From Deltaproteobacteria bacterium (GTDB taxonomy: Bacteria; Myxococcota_A; Polyangia; JAAYKL01), in assembly GCA_016935665.1 (NCBI GenBank), contig JAFGQN010000080.1, positions 1 through 48,202 of the forward strand: DNA of 48,202 bases, read 5' to 3'. The notes beneath the pieces were generated by a model. The model was not told the DNA's origin. It was given only the letters and a program-made list of their open reading frames with translations, and did not search any database. This document shows positions 25,588 to 36,274 of this stretch, piece by piece; the first letter of the stretch is position 1, and every line of letters starts with the position of its first letter. The position numbers and the translations under genes are program-made.

Positions 25588-26178
25588 ATGAAATTGCAAT
25601 TCCTATGGGTATTCTTGTTGTTTTCGGTGTTTTTTTGTGGACTGGCGGCCTGTGATCATGTGACTGGCCCGGCATATCCAGTCAGTCGGTCTGACGACGC
25701 CAGAGTTGAATCGGATGGGGATACGGATGGGGATACGGATGGGGATACGGATGGGGATACGGATGGGGATACGGATGGGGATACGGATGGGGATACGGAT
25801 GGGGATAGCGATGCGGACGCCTGTGATGCACGGGCGAACAGCTGCGAGGCGTGTTGGGAGTGCGCCGCAAGCACGGGCCGGTGTGCAGAAGAAGTGGACA
25901 ATTGCTATAATGACCCCAGACACGATGGGTGTGGGGATATGCTCGAATGTATTGTGACGACCCAATGTGGCTCCGAAAACATTGAAGAATGTGTCATGAA
26001 TCTGGATCAGGCCGACATATTTGAACTGGGATTTGCCTGCAGCACCGACAGAGATGTGTTGTCTGTGGACGCGTTGAATGGGGTTGCCGATATTCTAAGC
26101 TGCATTGTTTGCTCCGAGTGCACGTCATCGTGCGACTCAATTGATTTTGGTTACATTTATGGCGGGTGCAAAAAGTAG
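25588..26178 (+). CDS. Lipoprotein with (DGDT)n linker and cysteine-rich domain, copy 2
   Basis: A 196-residue paralogue of the preceding lipoprotein. The lipobox is GLAAC (lipidated Cys22) followed by the same DHVTGPAYP. Its linker is made of Asp-Gly-Asp-Thr units, and the C-terminal domain keeps the cysteine framework: CEACWECAASTGRC, CGDMLECIVTTQCG and CIVCSECTSSC. The encoding repeat is almost perfect at DNA level, unlike copy 1, indicating recent expansion. It follows copy 1 by 183 bases; that gap holds no clear gene. The role is unknown; presumably surface-exposed. Confidence 0.82.
   Translation: MKLQFLWVFLLFSVFFCGLAACDHVTGPAYPVSRSDDARVESDGDTDGDTDGDTDGDTDGDTDGDTDGDTDGDSDADACDARANSCEACWECAASTGRCAEEVDNCYNDPRHDGCGDMLECIVTTQCGSENIEECVMNLDQADIFELGFACSTDRDVLSVDALNGVADILSCIVCSECTSSCDSIDFGYIYGGCKK
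25714..25797 (+). repeat. Seven perfect 12-bp tandem repeats (GATGGGGATACG)
   Basis: Seven identical units run without any base change and are followed by a diverged eighth (GATGGGGATAGC). The array encodes Asp-Gly-Asp-Thr. Perfect 12-base units keep the reading frame when copies are gained or lost, so linker length may vary among strains. Confidence 0.92.
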
Positions 26179-26222
26179 GGGAAGGAAACGAAATCAACAA
26201 CCGATTGCCCCAAAGGGCGTGC

Positions 26223-28310
26223 CTACAGATTGCAATCCAGCTGGAGAGTCACTGTCTGTGGGGGCCAGAGGGTGTTTGTGGAATCAAGAACGACGATTTC
26301 GAAGCCATCGGCAGAACTGAATGTGAGATTGTTGGTGCCCCGCTGGATGCAATTGGTCTCCTGGCAGGGATTGGAATCAAACAGCAGCATCTCCAAATCG
26401 CCGGTGAAAGTGGAATCAATGTCGGTGATGGTCAAAGTTGCGTTTGTGACCGACTGGTCCATGGCCAGAATCACCCGGGTTTCCATTCCCATAAAACTGT
26501 CGCCACCGGGATTGCAGGTGGTATTGTAGTCAAAATAGCTGCGAGTGGTAAATTTTCCGTCATTGATCGAGATGGTGACCGTGGGCGCATCGCAGGTCAG
26601 CGTCGCAATATCGTCGCTGTTGGAGTAGATATCGCAGGTGAACCCGGTGATGCTGCCCGGGGTGTAGTCTTCACTGCAGGCGTATGTGGCGCAGATGCCG
26701 TTGGACATACACATTTCCTCGCTTTGAATGCACATCAACTCGCCGCTGTTTTGGGGATCGGGTTGACAGGTGCCGCTGTCCCCAAAGCAATTGAAATTGG
26801 GTGAACAGCTTGAGCCAATATCTCTGATGGCCACAGGCTCACATGTGGGCGTTGTGCCAAATGCGCTTTCAATGCAATTGTAGTCGGGAGCGCAAGGATT
26901 GGGATCAAAGCAATAATGGGTGGAGATGCCGCCATCCACACATTCTCCATCCAGACAGAATTCCGCGGTTCCGTTGCACCGCAGACCGTCGGTACAGGCA
27001 ACGCCGTTTTCGAGGGGGTTTGGGGCGCATTCGTAGCTGTTGGCATCCAGCGCAACACAGCTTTTGGGATCGCACAAGGTGGCCTCACTGTCGCAGGGGT
27101 TGGTTCCCTCTGTACAGGCGCGGGCGGATTCATCACAGGTCACATCGGGATGACAGGGGCTTTGGGGACAAGGGTTTTCCTCGGCGGCAAAGTTGCAGAT
27201 GCCGTCAATACAGAGGAATCCATCGTTGCAAAATTCGGTATCCGCATCACAGTCGTCATTCCCGGTGCAACCACAATTTTGCGTCACTGTGCCATTTACG
27301 CAGCTGTATGATTCAATGCCATTGCCGGTGCGACAGGGGCTGGTGGCCACACACTGACCCAGTCCATCACATCGTTTATCCCCGGTGCAGGTGTCATTTC
27401 CCGTTGCATCCGCATCGCCACAACCGGTGAATGCGGTCACGCTGCATTGAAACTGCGCCGTGCACTCGGATTTTCCAATGCACAAATCGCTGCAATCGGT
27501 CGCGGTGGCACAACAGTCCCCACTTGCGCAGCAGTAGCCATTGCGGCAATACCCGGAGAGGCATTCGTTGCTCGAAGTACAGACACTGCCGTCGGTTTTA
27601 CCTGTCGGCGAGACGCATTTGCCATTTTCGCAGATATTTCCAGCTTGACAGGTTTGGGCCGCATTGGCTGCGGTGCAACTGCTGTAACAGGACACCTGCG
27701 CCGGAGAAACGTCGCAGTTGGCTGCCTGAATGTCCACAGCGTAGGGCGCACATTCCATCGCTGCCGGGATGCAGTTTCCCTGACCGTCGCATACATTTTC
27801 CCCCATACAGGTTTCTGTGCCGGTCATTGTGACGGCGCCGCAGGGGAAATCGTCAAAGGTGTACACGCAGCTGTTGGACACACAATGCGGCATACCGCAG
27901 GCCGAAGACGGACAATCACCGGACTGGCGGCAACAGGCGCCGCCATCGCAGCAAAAACCGTTGCTGCAGTTGCCGGATATGCACTGACAACTGGCCTGGC
28001 AGCTTTCACCCGCACCGAAAGTGGGGACCTTTGGACATGCGATCTGATTACCCGTGTCGGAGTCTGTTGAAACAGGTGTCGAGTCGGTGTCCGAATCGGT
28101 GGATGGCGCATTGGTGACGGTTTCACTGTCGCTGCCAAATGTGTCATTGGGGTCCACTACACACGCACCACCAAGGCAGATTTCACCACGTGGACATTGG
28201 GTGGCGTTTTCGCATTCCGGCGACTTGTCGTCGCCGCACGATACCAGTCCCCACATTCCGAAGAACCACACAGCAACAAAATTGAGCCTGAAAATAGTGT
28301 GTTTATGCAT
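26223..28310 (-). CDS. Large cysteine-rich lipoprotein with a P-domain-like C-terminus
   Basis: A 695-residue lipoprotein. The lipobox GLVSC gives lipidated Cys25, followed by GDDKSPECENATQCPRGEIC, a Thr/Asp/Ser linker, then some 450 residues dense with short cysteine motifs (CISGNC, CCDGGACC, CASGDCC, CVDGG). These resemble small disulfide-stabilised modules of the Dickkopf/EGF kind. The last ~110 residues (VTNATLTITDIDSTFTGDLE...LFDSNP) look like the beta-sandwich P domain that follows subtilisin-like proteases, although no protease is present. AGGAAAGG lies upstream of the ATG. It shares the module style of the larger gene at 28392-31502. Likely displayed on the cell surface. Confidence 0.78.
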   Translation of the reverse strand: MHKHTIFRLNFVAVWFFGMWGLVSCGDDKSPECENATQCPRGEICLGGACVVDPNDTFGSDSETVTNAPSTDSDTDSTPVSTDSDTGNQIACPKVPTFGAGESCQASCQCISGNCSNGFCCDGGACCRQSGDCPSSACGMPHCVSNSCVYTFDDFPCGAVTMTGTETCMGENVCDGQGNCIPAAMECAPYAVDIQAANCDVSPAQVSCYSSCTAANAAQTCQAGNICENGKCVSPTGKTDGSVCTSSNECLSGYCRNGYCCASGDCCATATDCSDLCIGKSECTAQFQCSVTAFTGCGDADATGNDTCTGDKRCDGLGQCVATSPCRTGNGIESYSCVNGTVTQNCGCTGNDDCDADTEFCNDGFLCIDGICNFAAEENPCPQSPCHPDVTCDESARACTEGTNPCDSEATLCDPKSCVALDANSYECAPNPLENGVACTDGLRCNGTAEFCLDGECVDGGISTHYCFDPNPCAPDYNCIESAFGTTPTCEPVAIRDIGSSCSPNFNCFGDSGTCQPDPQNSGELMCIQSEEMCMSNGICATYACSEDYTPGSITGFTCDIYSNSDDIATLTCDAPTVTISINDGKFTTRSYFDYNTTCNPGGDSFMGMETRVILAMDQSVTNATLTITDIDSTFTGDLEMLLFDSNPCQETNCIQRGTNNLTFSSADGFEIVVLDSTNTLWPPQTVTLQLDCNL

Positions 28311-28391
28311 TGATGATGAACCTTTCCTGGTTTTATCCTGATGCGTCTGGCCGTCAGGGGAGTCGTTTGAGCCGGGGAACGCCGGACCGTA

Positions 28392-31300
28392 TCAGCCATC
28401 GAATTTGAGGTTTATGGTGGCACATTGTGTCTCACATGTGGCGAGCTGCGCGGCGGTGAGTGTGGGCGAATACTCAAAGGCGGCGGCGATGCCAACAAAC
28501 TGGTCACAAGTGACGCCATCGATGTTTGTCATTGAGTAGGGCACATAGATGCCGGGATACCAGCCATGATCGCCATCGCTCCAGTTGGCAATGGTCTGCG
28601 TGCAGCGGTCACCGGATGAATTTTCAAAGATGATGGTCATGGTCAGCAGCATGGGCAGACAGTACGCGTACGCGCCATGATCACATTCCCAGCTGGCGGG
28701 TTGGACGCCGCCATCCCAGTGGAATTGCACCGTGCGGCCCGGGATGGTGTCGGTGGCGTTGGTGTCCACCAGCAACACGCACTGGTTGTCCGGGAAAGAA
28801 ATAGTGGCACGGTCCGGATAAATTCCCGAGCTGCCCGAACGAACCAGTCCGAATCCATTGGGATCATTGGGGTCGCAGTCAATATCTTTAAACGGATTGT
28901 AATAAACCGCCAGATCGTATGCACTGCCTGCTTTGGTGCCTCTTACAGCAGGTTGGTAGTAGCCATCCACCATCAGGTAATAGGGTCCGTCATCGGGATT
29001 TAGCGTTGGCGTTTGAACGATGTGGGATTTACCGTTGCTGCACAGCGAATTGCCTTCCGGGTAATAGGGGAGCCCCGAGCCATCATCGTTGAAGATAACG
29101 CGTTCGCCCTTGCAATTGAACAGTCCCAGCATGGTGTCAAACTGGGTATCGGCAACCGACGATTGAAAATCGCATAAACTGGCGGTAAATCGAGTGGCTG
29201 CCTGAACATTCATACGCCACGCTTCATCGTAGCTGTTCCACTCAAACCATCCGTCGCCGCTTTCTCCTTCATACATATCGGCATCATCAGAAGTATTGCC
29301 CGAAAGCAATACTCCAGGAGCGCTTTTGCCAAACGAACCGGTTAGTGTGTCTGGGAAAAACCCTGGGAAGTTTGTTCCGTTAATGGGAACGCCATCCGGA
29401 GCCACCGAGGGGACGCGAACGGTGCCATTGTACCATCTGGAAATGGGAGGGCAGCCATCCGGGGAAAGTTTTGTTACTGACAAATAAAAATCGCCGTTAT
29501 TTTCCAATGAGGGATGTTCGGTGTTGCCTTCCACATAAACATACACCGTGATTGGGCCCGAAGAGAAATCCGACGTATCTTCCAGCACCACCGAGCGGCC
29601 CATGCCGCCATTGTACACACCGGACGTATCAACGCTTTCACAAATATCGTACGACACGGGGTGGAAGCTTGACGCGAGGCAATGATCTTCGTGGGATTTG
29701 TCCGGATGTGTGGCATCCGCGGGAATATAAATATCGCAGTCTTTGGAGTTGATGGCGCCGGCGTTGCAGGAGTCGGCGCCAATGCTTACGTACAGGGCCT
29801 CGTCAAAAGCGGATTCCGAGGATTCCACCTTAATGATATATTCATCGGTTATACCGTCATCGACAGGTTCATACTGGAACATATACACCGCCTCGGGACT
29901 GGCGTGTCCCATTCTGGCGCCGGTAATGGATTCTTTACAGGTGATGTTGCCGGATTCATGCTGATCGGTGGCGCAGGTGGTGCTGCCTTTTGCGTCCAGC
30001 AGCACAATGCCATTGGTGGCGGTAAAATCGCCCAAATGGAAGGCGGTCATGCATGAATCGTTCACTGCGTAAAGCGTGCTGCAGGCGCCTTCCAGTTCGG
30101 TGGCAACGGTACTGTGCACCGTGGACTCGCATTGAGACATGCAGTTGGGACGCAGGGATGAAAACAACGGATTTTCCTGTGCGGTGCACGCGGCGGTTTG
30201 GCCGGACTGTGTCGCATCGAAAACCTCCGCACAGCCACCAATGGCGTCGAGGCAGACGGGTGTGTTGCAAAGAGAAGCCGTGCCACTGCAGGTGATCGGT
30301 AGAGCGCCGCCGCAATTTCCCTGGGAGCCGGAGGGATCACAAACGGGTATTGAACAATCACCGGTATTGGCGTCCACACACACAACGGGTTGTTCCGCCG
30401 GGTAGGTAATTCCAGAGCTGGTCACGCAGTTCCATTCATAACAGGCATTTGTTGTGGGACGAGTGGCGGCATCCAGCGGTTCGCTGAGGGGGACATACTT
30501 CGTGTAACTGGTGTTGTCCGCCGAAGGTACACAGTCCAGGGTGCAGGTATTCTCAAGGCTGCCGGCGCCATAGGTATCGGGAGTGACACGGGGCGAATCG
30601 TACAAACAGGCGCCGCTGCTGTTACATACATCCATTGTACAGATGTTATTGTCCAAATCGCATTCGTTGCCAGGCAACGGTGTATATTCGCACGTATGGG
30701 ATGACAGATTGCATTTCACTGAAACGCAGCTGTCGCTCATAAGCGGATTATACGCATTAGGTGTTTCGCATTCCGCATCATTGATGCATCCGGCAACACA
30801 GTCTTCGTTGCCAAACAGCACAATGCCACTGTCTTCCCTCGGATCGGTATATTTTGAATTTTCGCAGCAGTACAGTCCGATGGTGGCGGCGTCGTTTGTC
30901 GGTGTGTTGGTGGGACTATTATCATCCCACCAGGTGCAACCGCCCCAGCAACTGCAGATGTAAAATCCGTTACACATGGAAGGCCCACACAACCCCACAG
31001 ATTTGCCGGTGCCATCGTCTCCAAAATTAAAACAGGCGCCGCCCTGTTCGTTTTCGTCTCGGCAATCCGTGTGGTCCGAGCACTCACACATTCCGGTATA
31101 TCCCGCCGCTGTGATTCGGGGATATGGGGCCAGTACTGTTTTCACGGCCGGACCCATGTTGCAGGTTCCGCCGCCGCAATCGGCATCCGTTTTGCAAAAT
31201 ATATAACCCAGCGAATCATCGGCGAGTGCGTCCTGTTCCCAGCATTCGTTTGCCTGGCCGGTATTTTCGCAGCATTCGTCGTCCAGAGCCTTCATTTGGG

Positions 31301-31502
31301 GAGGGCTTTGAAAAGGTTCCCAGTAGGGAGAATGGGACGCATCCAAATCACCTGGTGGCAACGCGGATTTAGTGATGGTTATCATGTCGCTCTGTGATTT
31401 ATTTTTACTGAAACTCTTTTTTTCAGCGCATCCGAACAACAGAGCAACCGTTAAAGCGAGATACAGAACCGAGCATCCTCGAAGAAATGTTGACAGGCGC
31501 AT
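28392..31502 (-). CDS. Very large cysteine-rich lipoprotein with PPC-like domains
   Basis: A 1036-residue lipoprotein with lipobox LLFGC (lipidated Cys25). Residues about 70-450 are a succession of short cysteine-rich modules (CSCWGGCTWW, CVAGCIN, CNTPVC and similar). From about 490 to 850 there are two beta-sandwich regions, each with a DxA/DT-L pattern (AFDEALYVS; QFDTMLGLFNC) and a YYLMVDGYY strand, characteristic of bacterial pre-peptidase C-terminal (PPC) domains. The final ~170 residues have no recognised family. It lies upstream of the related gene at 28310 with 81 bases between them, so the two are probably co-transcribed. No catalytic motif was seen; adhesion or surface coat is a guess. 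Confidence 0.78.
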   Translation of the reverse strand: MRLSTFLRGCSVLYLALTVALLFGCAEKKSFSKNKSQSDMITITKSALPPGDLDASHSPYWEPFQSPPQMKALDDECCENTGQANECWEQDALADDSLGYIFCKTDADCGGGTCNMGPAVKTVLAPYPRITAAGYTGMCECSDHTDCRDENEQGGACFNFGDDGTGKSVGLCGPSMCNGFYICSCWGGCTWWDDNSPTNTPTNDAATIGLYCCENSKYTDPREDSGIVLFGNEDCVAGCINDAECETPNAYNPLMSDSCVSVKCNLSSHTCEYTPLPGNECDLDNNICTMDVCNSSGACLYDSPRVTPDTYGAGSLENTCTLDCVPSADNTSYTKYVPLSEPLDAATRPTTNACYEWNCVTSSGITYPAEQPVVCVDANTGDCSIPVCDPSGSQGNCGGALPITCSGTASLCNTPVCLDAIGGCAEVFDATQSGQTAACTAQENPLFSSLRPNCMSQCESTVHSTVATELEGACSTLYAVNDSCMTAFHLGDFTATNGIVLLDAKGSTTCATDQHESGNITCKESITGARMGHASPEAVYMFQYEPVDDGITDEYIIKVESSESAFDEALYVSIGADSCNAGAINSKDCDIYIPADATHPDKSHEDHCLASSFHPVSYDICESVDTSGVYNGGMGRSVVLEDTSDFSSGPITVYVYVEGNTEHPSLENNGDFYLSVTKLSPDGCPPISRWYNGTVRVPSVAPDGVPINGTNFPGFFPDTLTGSFGKSAPGVLLSGNTSDDADMYEGESGDGWFEWNSYDEAWRMNVQAATRFTASLCDFQSSVADTQFDTMLGLFNCKGERVIFNDDGSGLPYYPEGNSLCSNGKSHIVQTPTLNPDDGPYYLMVDGYYQPAVRGTKAGSAYDLAVYYNPFKDIDCDPNDPNGFGLVRSGSSGIYPDRATISFPDNQCVLLVDTNATDTIPGRTVQFHWDGGVQPASWECDHGAYAYCLPMLLTMTIIFENSSGDRCTQTIANWSDGDHGWYPGIYVPYSMTNIDGVTCDQFVGIAAAFEYSPTLTAAQLATCETQCATINLKFDG

Positions 31503-31742
31503 GACAGTCCTTTCTGCCAGGCATTAACCGTCCTGGCCCCCCTTTTTATCTGAATCCATTTTTGTCGTTAACAACAGCGGCATTCAGACCAGCATCGTTT
31601 CATTATAATAAAAGAATTCCATAAATGTAATCAAATTCTGATAGTATTTGTAAAAAATTACCCTGCTGTGAAAATTAATACCCAGGTGTACCGATGAATT
31701 TCGTCGTAGTCTGACCTGGCCTGGCCCGCATTGCCCCCGCGA

Positions 31743-33845
31743 TCATCGGTGGATTTCGACCGGTTGCCGGATCAGCGCCTGAATATTTTTTTTCACAGTG
31801 TCAGGAGAATGAGTGGGCGCTTTGCATTCCCGGTGAGTACACACATAGGCGGTTGGGGCGTCTTTAAGCGCCACCTGATCTTTGGTGTACGGGGCCAGAG
31901 CAGTTAGCTGCGCTGAGTTGGCCTGGGTTTTTTGCAATATCAGCCGATTGCCCGAATCTCCGTTTTGTGCCGCATCCAGCAGCGCCTGGGTGCGCGAATC
32001 ATTGGTTTCGCCCACGACTACGATTTCCAGAGATGGCGCCATTGCAAACTGCAGTCCCAGCATGAAATGGGTGTGTGCCTCCGGCGCGCGATTTGCCGAT
32101 TTATAAAACGCCTGTGCCAGCCTGTCCGCTGCCTCCTCCATAGCAACGTTTCCGAGCATGCGTGACAGCTTCAGCAGGTTGTCCAGCATTACGGAGTTTC
32201 CGGAAGGCAGGGCGCCGTCAAAAAATTCTTTGGGCCGAACAATCAAATCCGTCGATGCCGCATCCGCGAGGTAGTAGCTGCCATCTTCTGCCAAAAATTT
32301 TTTTTTCACGGTTTCTTCCAGGGTGGTCGCCCATTTCAGATACTCGATGTCTTTGGTGGCCTGGTGAAGCTCGATGAGACCAAAAATCAAGAACGCGTAG
32401 TCATCCAGCTGGCCGGTAATGGCGGCATCCCCGTGTCTGTAGCGATGCAGCAGCGCACCATTTGGGTCGGTCATGTTCTCTTTTATGAATGAGGCCGCAT
32501 TTCGGGCAAGCAGCACGTAACTGTCGTTTCGAAGCACACGCCCCGCCCGCGCCAGAGCGGCAATGATCAGTCCGTTCCAATCGGTTAGTATTTTGTCATC
32601 CAGTAATGGAGGTATCCGTTTTTGGCGTTGCTGCAGCAGCTGTTGACGGGGCTGGTCCAGCGCTGCGTCCACACTTACCCGTTTCAGCCATGTTTCCAGT
32701 TGTGCCACGTCCAGATGGGGAATATTGGTTGTGGGAGGCGTCTGATGAGACATAAAATTGCCAAAGGCCGATATTTGAAATGTTTTGGAAAACAGCGCCG
32801 CATCATCCGGGGAAAGGATTTGCGCTATTTCGTTCAGAGTCCAGACGTAATATTTGCCCTCCACACCTTCTGAATCCGCATCTTCGGCGGAAAAGAATCC
32901 GCCCTCTGGTGACCGCATTCTGTCGGCCAGGTAGGTGATGACTTCATTCACCACAATCGCATTTATGGGATTTTCCGTTGTCGCATACGCTTCGGTGTAC
33001 GCCAGCAGTAGCATGGCCTGGTCATAGAGCATTTTTTCGAAGTGCGGAACCAGCCATTCGTCATCCGTGGAATATCGATGAAAGCCAAACCCCAGCTGGT
33101 CGAAAATTCCCCCGGCGCGCATGTTTTTCAGCGTGGTTTCCACCATTTCCAGCGCCAATGGTGTTTTTGTTTGCTGGTAATACCCAAGCAGAAACAGCAG
33201 TGTATGGGGGGTGGGGAATTTGGTGCCTCTGGAAAATCCGCCATGCACCGGGTCAAAATGCCTGGCCAGTCGCTCAAAGGTGGTTTTAAGAAGGCCCTCA
33301 TTCAGTTTGTCCCCGGTGGTGGTGTTTTGGTTGAGGTGTCGCAGCGCAGCTGTAATGTCCGTGGCGCTTTTTAACAGCGTGTTTTTTTCTTTGGTCCATT
33401 TTTCGGCGATGGTTTCCAGCAGGTCAATCAGACCCGTGCTGCCAAATCGGGACTTTTTGGGAATATAGGTGGCAGCAAAAAAGGGTTTCTTCTCCGGTGT
33501 CATGACGATGGTCAATGGCCAGCCACCGCTGCCAGTCAGCAACTGCGCCACGGACATGTAGATATGGTCCACATCCGGGCGCTCCTCTCTATCCACTTTG
33601 ATGGAAATAAAATGTTGATTTAAAGTTCCAGCCACCTCTTCATCCTCGAAAGATTCGTGAGCCATTACGTGACACCAGTGACAGGTTGCGTAACCAATGG
33701 ATAAAAAAATGGGCTTGTCTTCTGCCCTGGCCTTTGCAAATGCGTCGTCGCCCCAGGGATACCAGTCTACCGGGTTATCTTTGTGTTGCAGGAGATAAGG
33801 ACTCTTTTCGTTCTGTAATAGATTCATGTACAGAAACGTAGCCAT
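31743..33845 (-). CDS. SSP411/YyaL-type protein with thioredoxin-like domain
   Basis: A 700-residue protein of the widely conserved spermatogenesis-associated-20/YyaL family. The N-terminal ~170 residues are a thioredoxin-like domain with the CHWC motif at Cys55-Cys58 ([11 protein letters not shown]), preceded by [30 protein letters not shown] and the rest form the (alpha/alpha)6 glycosidase-like barrel typical of the family. Length agrees with the family norm. The biochemical role is poorly known. The ATG at 33845 has no clear ribosome binding site; Met7 (33827) is the family-like start at [10 protein letters not shown] and may be the real one. It diverges from the kinase gene at 34105. Confidence 0.9.
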   Translation of the reverse strand: MATFLYMNLLQNEKSPYLLQHKDNPVDWYPWGDDAFAKARAEDKPIFLSIGYATCHWCHVMAHESFEDEEVAGTLNQHFISIKVDREERPDVDHIYMSVAQLLTGSGGWPLTIVMTPEKKPFFAATYIPKKSRFGSTGLIDLLETIAEKWTKEKNTLLKSATDITAALRHLNQNTTTGDKLNEGLLKTTFERLARHFDPVHGGFSRGTKFPTPHTLLFLLGYYQQTKTPLALEMVETTLKNMRAGGIFDQLGFGFHRYSTDDEWLVPHFEKMLYDQAMLLLAYTEAYATTENPINAIVVNEVITYLADRMRSPEGGFFSAEDADSEGVEGKYYVWTLNEIAQILSPDDAALFSKTFQISAFGNFMSHQTPPTTNIPHLDVAQLETWLKRVSVDAALDQPRQQLLQQRQKRIPPLLDDKILTDWNGLIIAALARAGRVLRNDSYVLLARNAASFIKENMTDPNGALLHRYRHGDAAITGQLDDYAFLIFGLIELHQATKDIEYLKWATTLEETVKKKFLAEDGSYYLADAASTDLIVRPKEFFDGALPSGNSVMLDNLLKLSRMLGNVAMEEAADRLAQAFYKSANRAPEAHTHFMLGLQFAMAPSLEIVVVGETNDSRTQALLDAAQNGDSGNRLILQKTQANSAQLTALAPYTKDQVALKDAPTAYVCTHRECKAPTHSPDTVKKNIQALIRQPVEIHR

Positions 33846-34104
33846 TGGATGCTGAACGTCAAATTGGTGATTAAGTACCAGTATTGCAAATTCGCAAAAT
33901 GGGAGGGGTAAACAAGTTCTGGTGCCGATGCTTTGGCGCCTGTATTTGCGAATCTTCCATGCAACAGAGGTTAATCACACGCGACATTGGTCGATAAACT
34001 AAAGAGTGTAGATTTCGCGGTAAAAAAAACATTTTCAGGTTCGACCGGTTAGATGCGTTGCTTTGGGGACATGATACGGACTGCAGGTATCTTGGAAGTA
34101 AACG

Positions 34105-36255
34105 ATGGAGCCAACAGACAAAATAAAAAAGCATCCCGAGTTGGATACGGCGCCTGAAAAGTTGTACGGGGCGGTTGATTCCAATAATGCATTTATAGGC
34201 GAGGGGATGGAATCCGATGAGTCCCTGGCGGCCTTTCTTAATCCGTTGAATATTGATGTCTCCATTCCGCCTGCACCAATTGCAGCGGTGCAGGCCGATG
34301 CGCAGTTTTATCGGCTGGATCTTACAGATCCCCTTGAGCCCCACGAGCCTGAATTGGCGTTGTTCAATGAATTCGGCAGACTGGCCGATAATTCCACCCG
34401 GGATCATGCCGGAGCGCCGTCCTTTCAAACACACCTGCCGGCTGCGATGGCAATGGGGCAGTCCGAGAGAGTATCATCAACTTCTTCGATACCCCCCCCA
34501 CCCCTTGGCCGATATAAAATTGGACGTTACGAGGTGATATATCCCATGGCGGCAGGGGGGATGGCCAGCGTGCATCTGGGACGATTGTCGGGTCTGGCTG
34601 GATTTGAACGGCTGGTTGCCATTAAGATTATTCATCCCCATTTATCCAACCGGCAAATGTTTGTGGATATGTTCCTTGATGAAGCGAGATTGGCGGCACA
34701 GCTGCACCATCCCAATATCGGCGAAGTGATTGAGGTGGGGGAAGACGACGGATTGCTGTACATGGTGGGCGAACTCATCATTGGGCGCAATCTGCGTGAC
34801 CTGTTCAACCGGGCCCGAAAAAAGGGGGTCATCATATCTCAGCCGCTCATTGCCTACATCATGAGTCGCGTGTGCCGTGGGCTCCATGCGGCCCATGAGC
34901 TGGCGGGAACCGATGGCGAACCACTCCATCTGGTGCATCGTGACGTATCGCCCCGCAATATTATGATTTCCTACGCGGGTGACGTGAAGTTGATTGATTT
35001 TGGCATTGTGCACGCGGAGGGACGTTTGTCACACACTGAGGTGGGGCTGCTTAAAGGCAAGTTCGGATTCGTTTCTCCCGAGCAGGGACGGGGTGAGACG
35101 CTCGACAGACGCAGCGACATATTTTCGGTGGGGGTGACCCTGTATCTGCTGATCACGGGATCCTTGCCGTTCGAATCTCACAATGAACATCGGCGCATTA
35201 TCAAATTGCAAAAAGGCGAATTTCCACCGCCATCTCGTTTGAATCCCAAAACAGCGCCGGACCTGGAACGCATCATTTTAAAAGCCATGCAAACGAGACC
35301 GCAGGACAGGTACCAGACCGCTGCTGAATTGGCGTATGATCTGGAAGGGTTTCTCTCCCATGAGGATCGCGGTGACTATGTGCAGGAGTTAAGCGGTCTG
35401 ATGCGTCAGTTTTTTGCGGAGGAATTGAAATCTCATAAGCAGAAACTGCGCCGCCATCGACGTGAAATGGGAGAGGTATCCACCCGGATTGATCTGAACA
35501 ATGGATTTTCCTCCCGCCATGCCGCATATGACGATTCGGGATTGCAGACGCCGTCTGATTATGGCCGGGACGAAACCGGCGAACAGACAAAAGTGGAGCG
35601 CCCCCCGGTCGAGGCGGTGGAAACGCAGGACTTGATGCGTCCATCTTCCAGTTGGGGAATAAATGGGAAAACAATCATTGCTCCTTTAGGCGCACTTCGC
35701 AGCCGAGAGTGGGTTGTCAGGCGGCGTGGAATTCTGCTGGTCCTGTCAGCGGCAGTGATAATGGGAATCGGTCTCTGGCTGGTTTTAAGCTCGTGGGCAT
35801 CCGAAAATGTTTTGTCGAGGCGTGTTGAACAGGAGACAGATGCGGAAACGGCACTTCATCCGGTTGATCGCGCCACGCTGGGGGCCTCTCTCCAGAAAAG
35901 AAGATTGACTGATTCATCAAAGGCATATCCGGTGGTGTCGCCCAGAATGACGTTGACGCTGGAGACGTCGGTTGTCGATTATGCGGTGATGGTGGATGAT
36001 GTCCTGATTGGCAAGAACGTGAACACACTCAAATTGCTGAAGGATAACAGACAGCATCGGCTGACCGTTTTTAAAGAAGGCGCCCGGTCATTTCAGGCGT
36101 TTTTTACGGCAAATGGCGATAGTCATATTGAGGTCATTCTGGAACCGGAAGAATTGCGGGAGTCGCCTCTGGTCAAAGCGCTTAAGAGAAGCGTTTTGCC
36201 TGTGAAGCAGAAGCCTCCAGAGGCTCCGAAATTGCAGGATAGTCCATACAAGTAG
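34105..36255 (+). CDS. Membrane-anchored Ser/Thr protein kinase
   Basis: The 716-residue protein has an unstructured N-terminus (about 1-138), then a Hanks-type kinase domain from about 141 to 400. Visible motifs are the Gly loop AAGGMASVH, Lys174 in VAIK, Glu193, the catalytic HRDVSPRN with Asp280 and Asn285, DFG at 298-300, and SPEQ. A low-complexity linker precedes a single transmembrane helix at about 541-563. The C-terminal segment (TLETSVVDYAVMVDDVLIG...) resembles the PEGA surface domain. The kinase would face the cytoplasm and the C-terminus the periplasm. GGAAG lies just before the ATG. It heads an operon with the genes at 36275 and 37441. Confidence 0.92.
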   Translation: MEPTDKIKKHPELDTAPEKLYGAVDSNNAFIGEGMESDESLAAFLNPLNIDVSIPPAPIAAVQADAQFYRLDLTDPLEPHEPELALFNEFGRLADNSTRDHAGAPSFQTHLPAAMAMGQSERVSSTSSIPPPPLGRYKIGRYEVIYPMAAGGMASVHLGRLSGLAGFERLVAIKIIHPHLSNRQMFVDMFLDEARLAAQLHHPNIGEVIEVGEDDGLLYMVGELIIGRNLRDLFNRARKKGVIISQPLIAYIMSRVCRGLHAAHELAGTDGEPLHLVHRDVSPRNIMISYAGDVKLIDFGIVHAEGRLSHTEVGLLKGKFGFVSPEQGRGETLDRRSDIFSVGVTLYLLITGSLPFESHNEHRRIIKLQKGEFPPPSRLNPKTAPDLERIILKAMQTRPQDRYQTAAELAYDLEGFLSHEDRGDYVQELSGLMRQFFAEELKSHKQKLRRHRREMGEVSTRIDLNNGFSSRHAAYDDSGLQTPSDYGRDETGEQTKVERPPVEAVETQDLMRPSSSWGINGKTIIAPLGALRSREWVVRRRGILLVLSAAVIMGIGLWLVLSSWASENVLSRRVEQETDAETALHPVDRATLGASLQKRRLTDSSKAYPVVSPRMTLTLETSVVDYAVMVDDVLIGKNVNTLKLLKDNRQHRLTVFKEGARSFQAFFTANGDSHIEVILEPEELRESPLVKALKRSVLPVKQKPPEAPKLQDSPYK

Positions 36256-36274
36256 TTTAGAAGGATAAACGATT

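Noticed and set aside
25714-25797. Regular short repeats resembling a CRISPR array
   Set aside because: Units are 12 bases with no spacers and lie inside a coding frame, so they are a tandem protein-coding repeat.
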